A stretch of DNA of 64,000 nt, taken from DAHUXN01 sp963729815. Its GTDB lineage: Bacteria > Acidobacteriota > Terriglobia > Acidiferrales > UBA7541. Where the stretch lies: NCBI GenBank assembly GCA_963729815.1, contig CAVSPU010000002.1:620001-684000 (forward strand), given 5' to 3'. The notes under the pieces were generated by a model, which saw only the letters and a list, made by a program, of their open reading frames with translations, was not told the DNA's origin and searched no databases. Each line of letters begins with the position of its first letter. Within the stretch, counting starts at the first letter, position 1. Shown piece after piece: positions 13,385-20,970 of this stretch. The translations under genes were made by a program, and so were the position numbers.

Positions 13385-14597
13385 AGCGAAGGGCCTCGAT
13401 CGGATCTAGTTGTGCAGCGCGACGCGCTGGGTAATACCCAAAGAAAATTCCCACCATTGCGGAAAAAACGACGGCGATGACAATCGACGACGGCGAGACG
13501 TGAGTTGGCCAGTGGAACATATCGGACACAGCGACGGAACCGAAAATGCCCGCGACGATTCCCACGAGACCGCCGAGAGAGCTCAAGACCATGGCTTCGC
13601 TGAGGAACTGGCGCTGCACGTCGGACTCGGTGGCGCCGACGGCCATGCGCACGCCGATTTCGCGGGTGCGCTCGGTGACGCTGACCAGCATGATATTCAT
13701 GATTCCAATGCCGCCAACGAGCAGCGAGACGGAAGCGATGCTCGCGAGGAGGATGGTCATCACGTTGCTTGAATCCGTTTGAGCCTTGGTAAAATCCGTT
13801 GGGCTGCGAATGATGAAATCGCTGTCTTCCGTCGGACGCAGATGGTGGCGCTGGCGGAGCAGAGCGCTGATCTGGTCTTCGGCCGGCTGGATGTCATCTC
13901 CGGAATCGGCCGAAAGCATCATGAAGTTGATCCAACTGATGCCGGAGAGTTTTTTCTGGACCGTGGTGTATGGCGCCAAAATAGTGTCGTCTTCATCGCC
14001 GCCGAACGGGGAACTGCCCTTTGCGGCGAGAACGCCGATGACCTGGAACGGAAGACTTGAAATGCGGATCGTCTTTCCGACCGGGTCTTCGCTGGGACTA
14101 AAAAGGCTGTTTACGACTGTCTGGCCGAGAAGACAAACATTGGATGCGGCATCGACGTCGCGCTGCGTAAACGCACCGCCCGACGAGAGAGCCCAGTGGC
14201 GGATCTTAAGATAGTCGGGATTGATGCCACTGATGCGGGTGGACCAATTGTTGTTCCCGTAGACCACCTGTCCACTATAGCCCACGCTGGGTGAAAGCCA
14301 TTTGACGAAGGGAACCTCCGCGAGAATGGCTTCCCCATCCGCTTCGGTAAGCGTCTTGGTGGCTTGGCTGCCCATGTGAACTCCACCTTTATTGACGCTG
14401 CCAGCGGAGACGAAGATCATATTCTCGCCAAGACTCTTGATTTGCTGTTGAACTTGATCGGAAGCGCCCTCGCCGATGGCAACCGTGCAAATGACGGCGC
14501 CTACGCCGATGATGATGCCCAGCATGGTGAGCACGGTGCGCATTTTGTTGCGTGCCAGTGCCCGAAGAGCGATGCGAACGATTTCGCTAACTTCCAC
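13377..14597 (-). CDS. MacB/FtsX-type ABC transporter permease
   Basis: 406 residues with standard MacB-permease layout: an N-terminal transmembrane helix (MRTVLTMLGIIIGVGAVICTV), a ~230-residue periplasmic domain, and the FtsX domain with three C-terminal helices including GGIGIMNIMLVSVTERTREIGVRMA and a final PARRAAQLDPIEALR. There is no ATP-binding domain in this polypeptide. The gene begins 5 bases after the adaptor gene. A typical cluster has adaptor, ATPase, then permease. Here the ATPase gene is missing, so the partner must be encoded elsewhere or the exporter works as a mechanotransmission-type system with another ATPase. Confidence 0.88.
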   Translation of the reverse strand: MEVSEIVRIALRALARNKMRTVLTMLGIIIGVGAVICTVAIGEGASDQVQQQIKSLGENMIFVSAGSVNKGGVHMGSQATKTLTEADGEAILAEVPFVKWLSPSVGYSGQVVYGNNNWSTRISGINPDYLKIRHWALSSGGAFTQRDVDAASNVCLLGQTVVNSLFSPSEDPVGKTIRISSLPFQVIGVLAAKGSSPFGGDEDDTILAPYTTVQKKLSGISWINFMMLSADSGDDIQPAEDQISALLRQRHHLRPTEDSDFIIRSPTDFTKAQTDSSNVMTILLASIASVSLLVGGIGIMNIMLVSVTERTREIGVRMAVGATESDVQRQFLSEAMVLSSLGGLVGIVAGIFGSVAVSDMFHWPTHVSPSSIVIAVVFSAMVGIFFGYYPARRAAQLDPIEALRYE

Positions 14598-14602
14598 GGC
14601 GC

Positions 14603-15931
14603 TTATCGCCTCCCAGGACCACCGAAGGGTGATCGCGTGCTGCCGTTGCCGCTGAGGTCTTGTTCACCAGTGACGACAAGGTCGCCTTCATTCAAGTCAC
14701 CGGAGATGACTTGAGTGCTCGTGTAATCGGTGATGCCGGTTTTTATGGCGACCGGAATGAGCTGTTTGTTCGCATCCAGTTTCCAGACGATCTGTTCACC
14801 GCCAATATGGGAAACGGTGGCTTGCGGCGGAATGTTGTAGCGTTTGTAAAGGTCGCGAAGCTGGTCGGGCGGAATCTGTGGCGTGAAGGTGAGCGCGATA
14901 TTCGCCACCGTTAAGATATTGGCGGCGTGTCCCGTGGGAATCGTCACGTAAGCGGTTTCACCGGGAAGAAGTTTGCCGTCGGGATTTTCGAAATCGACGA
15001 TGGTGTCGTAGGTGACGACGTTTTGGACGGTGAAAGCGTTGAGGCGAATGGCGCTGACGCGGCCGGTGAAAGTCTGCGCCGGGTAGGCGTCAACCTGGAA
15101 AGTAGCTGGCTGGCCGACGCGGATCTGGCCAGTGTCGGATTCGTCGGTGGCAGCATAGACTTGCATGCGCGTCAAATCCTGAGCGATGGTGAAGACGTTC
15201 GGAGCCTGCAGGGAGGCAGCGACGGATTGGCCGACCGTGACGTTGCGTGCGACCACGGTGCCGTCAACGGGAGAAATAATGGTGGTGTACTCGAGGTTGG
15301 TTTCGGCCTGGCGCAGATTGCCTTCGGCGGAAACGACCTGGGCTCGCGCCTGGCTGAGCTGCGCTTTAGTTTGGTTGACCTGGGCTATGGCTTGGTTCAC
15401 TGAAGCGTTGGCGGCGATGAAATTGGACTGCGTTTGATCGTCTTGATCTTGAGAAATGACGCCTTGCTTGGTCAGATCCGCGATGCGCTTCGCATTGACC
15501 TGAGCATACACCGCGCTGGCCTTGAGTTTCTCGACGTTGGCCTGATCGGCGATGATGCTGGCCTGTAGATTCGTGACGTTGGCAATCGCGCTGTCGAGAT
15601 TGCCGCGCGCAGTGGTGACCTGGGCGTCGTAAATCGTGGGGTCGAGCTGCGCGAGCACGTCACCGGCGTGCACTTGCGTGTTGTAGTCCGCAAAGATGTA
15701 TTGGACGGTGCCGGAGACAAACGAGCCGACGGGCACGGTGGTTAGCGGATTAATGGTCCCAGTGGACTGGACCATGGCGGTGATGGTGGCGCGCTTGACG
15801 GGCATAGTTATGTAACGGATGTCTTTCGAGCGGCCTTTCATCACGGCGCCAACAGAGATGAGAATAATGATTACGCCAACAACGATCCAAGTGAGACCTT
15901 TATGTTTTTGGTAAGTTTCTCGGGCGGACAT
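14603..15931 (-). CDS. Periplasmic adaptor (HlyD/MacA family) of a tripartite exporter
   Basis: 442 residues. A single N-terminal transmembrane anchor (LTWIVVGVIIILISVGAVM) is followed by the first half-lipoyl motif, a long alpha-helical hairpin (~90-215; rich in Ala/Gln, for example AQVNQTKAQLSQARAQVVSA), the second lipoyl half (TTIISPVDGTVVARNVTVGQ), a beta-barrel and a membrane-proximal domain. This is the MacA pattern of an adaptor linking an inner-membrane exporter to an outer-membrane channel. The Gly/Arg tail is short. It is the first gene of the adaptor-permease-secreted protein operon. The cargo (antibiotic, lipid or peptide) cannot be read from sequence. Confidence 0.9.
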   Translation of the reverse strand: MSARETYQKHKGLTWIVVGVIIILISVGAVMKGRSKDIRYITMPVKRATITAMVQSTGTINPLTTVPVGSFVSGTVQYIFADYNTQVHAGDVLAQLDPTIYDAQVTTARGNLDSAIANVTNLQASIIADQANVEKLKASAVYAQVNAKRIADLTKQGVISQDQDDQTQSNFIAANASVNQAIAQVNQTKAQLSQARAQVVSAEGNLRQAETNLEYTTIISPVDGTVVARNVTVGQSVAASLQAPNVFTIAQDLTRMQVYAATDESDTGQIRVGQPATFQVDAYPAQTFTGRVSAIRLNAFTVQNVVTYDTIVDFENPDGKLLPGETAYVTIPTGHAANILTVANIALTFTPQIPPDQLRDLYKRYNIPPQATVSHIGGEQIVWKLDANKQLIPVAIKTGITDYTSTQVISGDLNEGDLVVTGEQDLSGNGSTRSPFGGPGRR

Positions 15932-16144
15932 AGTTTCGCTTGATTCCCTCGATATGATATTTCGCGCGACCTAACCTACGATTTTGCGGATTGAGCACCT
16001 TTTCGGTGGCCATTCTAAAAGACGCAAGGCGGCGGCGAAGGGTTTCATCTTCTCTGGTTGACGCTGCCCTTCATTGGCGACGCCCTCCATGCTACATTGA
16101 GCGGCTTGGATTGACTACGGAGTTGACCCGTTGAAGGAGGGGCA

Positions 16145-17611
16145 TTGGCGTATCGTGACTTGCGCGATTTTCTGAGCCGGCTCGAGAAAGAGGGCGAGCT
16201 GAAGCGGATCAGTGTGGAGGTCGATCCCATTCTCGAAATCACGGAGATCACCGACCGCGTGACGAAGGCGGGAGGGCCCGCGCTGCTTTTCGAGCATCCG
16301 AAGGGCTCACGCGTGCCGGTCGTGATCAATTTATTGGGCAGCGAGCGGCGAATGAATTTGGCGCTGGAGGTGGAGAATCTGGACGAGGTTGCCAACCGAG
16401 TGAAGGTGTTTCTGGACGTGCAGACGCCGCAGGGATTTCTTGACAAAGTGAAGATGCTGCCGAAGCTGGCGGAACTGGGCTCGTTTTTTCCAAAGACGGT
16501 TAAGTCAGGCGCGTGCAAGGAAGTGATTCGCAAAGATGGATTTTCGCTCTCCGAGTTTCCAATCCTGAAGTGCTGGCCTCAGGACGGCGGGCGATACATT
16601 ACATGGCCGATGGTGATCACGAAGAATCCGGAGACAGGGAAGCGGAACGTGGGCTGTTACCGCATGCAGGTCTTCGACGAACGCACGACAGCGATGCACT
16701 GGCAGACGCAGAAGCACGGAGCGGAGCATTTTCGAAGTGCGCGAGCCCGGCAGGGAAAAGGGAAATTGGAAGTCGCGGTGGCGATTGGGGCTGATCCGGC
16801 GACCGCGCTAGCGGGGATACTCCCCGTGCCGCCCGACCTGGACGAATTCATGTTCTCAGGGTTCTTGCGCAGGGGCGCCGTGGAGCTGGTCGCATGCGAA
16901 ACCGTGGACCTGGAGGTTCCGGCAAACGCGGAAATTGTGCTGGAAGGCTACGTGGACTTGTCCGAGATGCGCACAGAGGGGCCATTCGGGGACCATACAG
17001 GATTCTATTCACTCGAGGGCGAGTATCCGGTGTTTCATATCACATGCGTGACTCACCGGAAGGAGCCACTCTATCTGACGACGATCGTCGGACCCCCACC
17101 GCAGGAGGATTTTTTCATGGGGCACGCGATCGAGCGGATCTTTCTCCCCGTGATGAAGATGCAGTATCCGGAAATTGTGGACGTGGCAATGCCGGCGGAG
17201 GGAATTTTTCAAAATCTGATGATTGTGGCAATTCGCAAATCGTATCCGGGGCACGCGCGGAAAATTATGAACGCGATCTGGTCGTTGGGACAGGCGATGT
17301 TTACCAAGGTTGTGGTGGTGGTGGACCACGATGTGGACGTTCAGAATGGCCGGGAGGTTGTGTGGAAGGCGCTGTGCGCGATTGATCCGCAGCGCGATAT
17401 TGAATTCGTTCTTGGCCCCGTGGACACGCTGGAGCACGCTTCGCGTATGCAAGATTTCGGCTCAAAGATGGGCATTGATGCAACGCGAAAGTGGGCCGCG
17501 GAAGGATTCGCGAGGCCCTGGCCAGATGAAATTCGCATGGACGCAGGGACGAAGTTGCGGGTTGACGCCCTGTGGAAAATGCTGGGAATTGACACTTCTC
17601 GTCCGAGATAG
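16145..17611 (+). CDS. UbiD-family prFMN-dependent decarboxylase
   Basis: 488 residues, near the ~490 typical of UbiD. The start is TTG 16145 with an excellent AAGGAGG at 16133-16139; no ATG fits better. UbiD features run throughout: an N-terminal YRDLRDFLSRLEKEGELKRI, the central NVGCYRMQVFDERTTAMHWQ region, and a C-terminal VVVVDHDVDVQNGREVVWKA segment. The family uses prenylated FMN made by UbiX. In menaquinone-only bacteria this clade is usually annotated as the menaquinone-pathway (futalosine or MqnP/UbiD) decarboxylase, but aromatic acid decarboxylases look alike. No quinone genes flank it, so the substrate stays open. Confidence 0.85.
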   Translation: MAYRDLRDFLSRLEKEGELKRISVEVDPILEITEITDRVTKAGGPALLFEHPKGSRVPVVINLLGSERRMNLALEVENLDEVANRVKVFLDVQTPQGFLDKVKMLPKLAELGSFFPKTVKSGACKEVIRKDGFSLSEFPILKCWPQDGGRYITWPMVITKNPETGKRNVGCYRMQVFDERTTAMHWQTQKHGAEHFRSARARQGKGKLEVAVAIGADPATALAGILPVPPDLDEFMFSGFLRRGAVELVACETVDLEVPANAEIVLEGYVDLSEMRTEGPFGDHTGFYSLEGEYPVFHITCVTHRKEPLYLTTIVGPPPQEDFFMGHAIERIFLPVMKMQYPEIVDVAMPAEGIFQNLMIVAIRKSYPGHARKIMNAIWSLGQAMFTKVVVVVDHDVDVQNGREVVWKALCAIDPQRDIEFVLGPVDTLEHASRMQDFGSKMGIDATRKWAAEGFARPWPDEIRMDAGTKLRVDALWKMLGIDTSRPR

Positions 17612-17940
17612 TGGCAAATCCTGTCCCCTGGAACAGGTTCCCTTTTCGCACGCTTCGCCGGAAAGTCGATAGACTTCGCGTCTCTCCTATTTTTTAATCT
17701 CACTGTTGGGCATTACCAACTGCACACCAACTGAATCGCTTGCTTGACAGTGAAATCGGTGCAGTGGATAACGGGTACAGCAGTACTGGTAAGGGGAGTA
17801 GTTGTACTTGCCGAGTCGGACCGGGGTGGGTCGAGCGGCGAGAGGGGATTTCAAAGACAAGTAGGTTCCCGTAGCCGCAGCGAGTTGAGTGGGTTTGTGC
17901 CGTTTGCGGCGACGGAAGTCACGGATCGAGGGGCGACACG
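17612..17940 (+). promoter_or_regulatory. Leader of the pilus operon with sigma70 promoter
   Basis: This 329-base gap has no gene. It contains a consensus -35 TTGACA at 17744-17749 and a -10-like GATAAC (4/6) at 17767-17772, spaced exactly 17 bases, pointing at pilM. The 5' untranslated region would be about 160 nt. A short inverted repeat CCTGT/ACAGG just after the UbiD stop is too weak to call a terminator. Confidence 0.6.
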
Positions 17941-18993
17941 ATGTTCGGTATGGGGAAATCGAAATCTCTGATCGGGCTGGATATCGGGTCGAGCTCCGTC
18001 AAAGCGGTGGAGCTGAAGAAGACGAAGCAGGGGTATGAACTCGTCAGCTTCGGGATCGAACCGCTGGCGCAGGACACAGTCGTGGACGGCGCAATCATGG
18101 ACGCACCGGCCGTTGCCGAGCGGATCAGCTCAATCTTCGATACCCAAAAGATCAAAACGAAAGATGTGGCGACGTCGGTTTCCGGCCACTCGGTGATCGT
18201 CAAGCGCGTGCCCATGCCGCTGATGACCGAAGAAGAGCTTTTCGACCGTGTGCAGGCGGAAGCGAGCCAGCACATTCCGTTCGACATCGCGGACGTAAAC
18301 CTTAGCCATCAACTGCTGGAGACGACCGAAAGCCAGATGGACGTGCTGCTGGTGGCCGTCAAGAAAGACAAGATTCTGAACCATACGAACGTGCTGGCGC
18401 AGGCGGGAAAAACTCCTGTGGTGGTGGACATCGACGCGTTTGCGCTGGAGAACTGCTTCGAAGTGAACTACGACCCGGACCCCGCGCAGGTGGTGGCGCT
18501 GCTCAATATTGGCGCGAGCGTGATGAACATCAACATTATTCGGGGCTGGACGCCACTGTTTACGCGCGACGTTTCGGTGGGCGGCAATCAGTACACGGAC
18601 GCGCTCCAGAAGGAACTCGACTTGAACTTCGAAGATGCCGAACGGCTGAAGATGGGCGGGACGGTGCCGGGCATAACCGAGGAACAGCGGACTTCGATCT
18701 TGCGTTCGGTGTCAGACATTCTGATCCTGGAAATCCAGAAGACATTTGATTTCTTCCGAGCCACGGCGAGCGGCGAGAACATTCGGCGGATCGTGGTGGC
18801 GGGAGGGACGGCGCGCGTCCCGGGACTGCTGGATCTGTTGCGGGAAGAGTTCGGCATGCCGGTGGAAGAGCTTTATCCGTTCCGGAAGATTTCGGTGAAT
18901 CCGGGACGGCATGACGAAGAAAAAATTCGGGAGATGGCGCCGCGGCTGGCGATCGCGGTCGGCTTGGCGCTGAGGAGCTTCGATACCCCATGA
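17941..18993 (+). CDS. pilM: Type IV pilus inner-membrane platform ATPase-fold protein PilM
   Basis: 350 residues, as usual for PilM. The actin/FtsA-like fold is marked by the N-terminal phosphate loop IGLDIGSSSVKAVELKK, a second nucleotide motif ALLNIGASVMNINIIR, and IRRIVVAGGTARVPGLLDLL near the C-terminus. PilM is cytoplasmic, binds the N-terminal tail of PilN and joins the assembly motors to the PilNO alignment complex. First gene of pilMNOPQ; its stop overlaps pilN in ATGA. Confidence 0.95.
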   Translation: MFGMGKSKSLIGLDIGSSSVKAVELKKTKQGYELVSFGIEPLAQDTVVDGAIMDAPAVAERISSIFDTQKIKTKDVATSVSGHSVIVKRVPMPLMTEEELFDRVQAEASQHIPFDIADVNLSHQLLETTESQMDVLLVAVKKDKILNHTNVLAQAGKTPVVVDIDAFALENCFEVNYDPDPAQVVALLNIGASVMNINIIRGWTPLFTRDVSVGGNQYTDALQKELDLNFEDAERLKMGGTVPGITEEQRTSILRSVSDILILEIQKTFDFFRATASGENIRRIVVAGGTARVPGLLDLLREEFGMPVEELYPFRKISVNPGRHDEEKIREMAPRLAIAVGLALRSFDTP

Positions 18994-19616
18994 TTCGGAT
19001 CAACCTCCTCGGTCAGGAAAGGCCGAAGACAACCGGACCGACGATTCCGCTGGAGTCTTCCCTGCGGCTGGTGTTGTTCGCAGCATCCATCTTGCTGGCG
19101 TTTGTGGTGCTGTACGTGATGTATCACCAGAAGGCGAACGAACTGGCGGCCATCCAGCAGCACATCGCGGCGCTGCAAGTGGAGCAGGCGAGACTGCAGC
19201 AGACGAAAACCGAAGTGGAAACGTTTGAGAAAGAAAAGACCGTGTTGCAGCAACGCATCGATGTGATTGAAGCGTTGCAAGCGGGGCGTTCCGGAGGGCA
19301 GGAACTGCTGCAGATGGTGGCGACCACGGTCAGCCGATCGGATCAATTGTGGCTGACGGGGCTTGAGCGCACCGGCGATTCGCTGAGCATAACCGGCGAA
19401 TCCGCCTCGATCACGGCGATCGCAAATTTTATTACGCAAATGAAACGGTCTGGGTACTTCGATCAGGTTGAGATCAAGACCGCAACGGAGAATGACATCG
19501 TGAAGGGCGTTCAAACATACGCGTTTGCGATGACGGCATCAGTGAACGCAGGGGCGAAGGCCGGGACGGAGAATTCGACTGCTCCCGCGGCAGCGGCACG
19601 GCCGGGGAAGAGCTAA
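18990..19616 (+). CDS. pilN: Type IV pilus alignment protein PilN
   Basis: 208 residues. The extreme N-terminus MIRINLLGQERP is the conserved PilM-binding peptide (consensus INLLP). A transmembrane helix follows at ~27-46 (LVLFAASILLAFVVLYVMYH), then a coiled coil rich in Gln/Glu (~48-95) and a ferredoxin-like domain. It is a bitopic inner-membrane protein that pairs with PilO. The ATG overlaps the pilM stop by 4 bases, suggesting coupled translation. The tail is Ala/Thr-rich. Confidence 0.93.
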   Translation: MIRINLLGQERPKTTGPTIPLESSLRLVLFAASILLAFVVLYVMYHQKANELAAIQQHIAALQVEQARLQQTKTEVETFEKEKTVLQQRIDVIEALQAGRSGGQELLQMVATTVSRSDQLWLTGLERTGDSLSITGESASITAIANFITQMKRSGYFDQVEIKTATENDIVKGVQTYAFAMTASVNAGAKAGTENSTAPAAAARPGKS

Positions 19617-19618
19617 CC

Positions 19619-20284
19619 ATGGCGACCTCATTCAAAGAAATGTCGTGGCCGATTCAAGCCCTGGTGTTCCTTGCTCTGGCGATCGTACTGGTTCTGGCGG
19701 GGCTGTACCTGCCGTTTTCGCCGGTGCAGACGGAGCGAGTGGCCGTGGACACAGCGAACACGACCCTGAAGCCGCTCGAGGCGAACGTGCAGACGCTGCG
19801 CGTGTATCAGCAGCGGCGCGTCGAACTGCAGGGAGAGATGACGGCATTACAGAAGCAATTGGAGACGCTGCAAGCGATCGTGCCGGAGAACAAAGAAGTC
19901 GATCAATTCATCACCATGGTGCAGAGCGCGGCGAGCGCGTCAGGGGTTTCCATACGGAAGATCGAGACCGAGGCGATCGTGTCGGAGCAATATCATTACG
20001 CGATGCCGTTTAAGTTGACGGCCGACGGCCCATATTTCTCGATTCTGGACTTTTTCACCCGGCTGGGCCGGCTTTCCCGGATCATCAACGTCGGCGACCT
20101 GAAACTGACCCAAGTGAGCCAAACCGGAAGCGCCCCGCAATTCCGCACCACACCGGGGACAACGGTGACGGGTGAATTCACGATCACAACATTTTTCACG
20201 AATCCGGCGGATAGCACGACATCAGGCCCCGCCAGCACGACGGGCAGCAAGTCGTCGGCAGTGCCAATGATCGGGCATCACTGA
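19619..20284 (+). CDS. pilO: Type IV pilus alignment protein PilO
   Basis: 221 residues. A short cytoplasmic start (SFKEMSWPIQ) leads into one transmembrane helix (ALVFLALAIVLVLAGLYLPF), a coiled coil with TALQKQLETLQAIVPENKEV, then the PilO ferredoxin-like fold (QSAASASGVSIRKIET). PilO heterodimerises with PilN and contacts PilP. The gene starts 2 bases after pilN. The C-terminus is a Ser/Thr-rich tail. Confidence 0.93.
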   Translation: MATSFKEMSWPIQALVFLALAIVLVLAGLYLPFSPVQTERVAVDTANTTLKPLEANVQTLRVYQQRRVELQGEMTALQKQLETLQAIVPENKEVDQFITMVQSAASASGVSIRKIETEAIVSEQYHYAMPFKLTADGPYFSILDFFTRLGRLSRIINVGDLKLTQVSQTGSAPQFRTTPGTTVTGEFTITTFFTNPADSTTSGPASTTGSKSSAVPMIGHH

Positions 20285-20304
20285 GCGGAATGGGACAAGG
20301 AAAT

Positions 20305-20970
20305 ATGAAACGCTTGCAGCCATTTTCGAAGTTCGTTGCGCTTCTGGCGGTTTTGCTGTGGTGTGCGTGCCTGTCGGGAGCGCAGCAAGTGCAAAAGATT
20401 CCAGCCAAGCCGGCGAGCGCGAAGGCTGCTGCCGCGAAGACTGCGCCCGCGAAGCAGGCCGTCTCAAGACGTGCGGCAAGAAGGGCAAGCATCGAGGCAA
20501 AGAGGAAAGTTGGCGCCATGCAACGTGTTCCGGAAAAGGCCGCCGTCACAAAGCCGGCTCCGGTGAGGGTTGAGCCGCAGAAGCCCAGCCTGGTAGCGCC
20601 GTTGCCGCCTCCGCCTCCTGTAGCCGTGGAAGAAGCGACTCATGCACGTGACCCCTTTTCTCCGCTCGTGCGAGCGACTGAGCCCTCCGCAGGGCACTCG
20701 AACTTGCCGCCGGGAATTGCCGGGCTGCAAGTGGCGACAGTGCGGCTTGAAGGAATGATCAAGACTCCCGACGGTGTCATGGCAGTGGTAGCGAATCCAG
20801 AAGACCATGTTTATTTCCTCCACACAGGGGACCACATTTTTGATGGGCTGGTGGAGAAGATCGAGCTTGGGCAAATTACGTTCCAACAGGAAAACAAAGA
20901 CGCGTTTGGCAGGGTGGTGGAACGGGACGTGACCAAACAACTCTACCCGATTGCAGGAGACGAGCAATGA
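20305..20970 (+). CDS. pilP: Type IV pilus lipoprotein-like PilP
   Basis: 221 residues from ATG 20305, chosen over ATG 20290 because AAGGA precedes it and a secretion signal follows immediately (FVALLAVLLWCACLSG). The LWCACLSG segment could be a lipobox-like site, as PilP is usually a lipoprotein, but it is not canonical. A disordered Ala/Lys/Pro region (~25-105) bridges to the conserved domain RDPFSPLV...GLQVATVRLEGMIKTPDG with LHTGDHIFDGLVEKIELGQI. PilP connects PilNO with the secretin. Its stop overlaps the pilQ ATG. Confidence 0.92.
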   Translation: MKRLQPFSKFVALLAVLLWCACLSGAQQVQKIPAKPASAKAAAAKTAPAKQAVSRRAARRASIEAKRKVGAMQRVPEKAAVTKPAPVRVEPQKPSLVAPLPPPPPVAVEEATHARDPFSPLVRATEPSAGHSNLPPGIAGLQVATVRLEGMIKTPDGVMAVVANPEDHVYFLHTGDHIFDGLVEKIELGQITFQQENKDAFGRVVERDVTKQLYPIAGDEQ

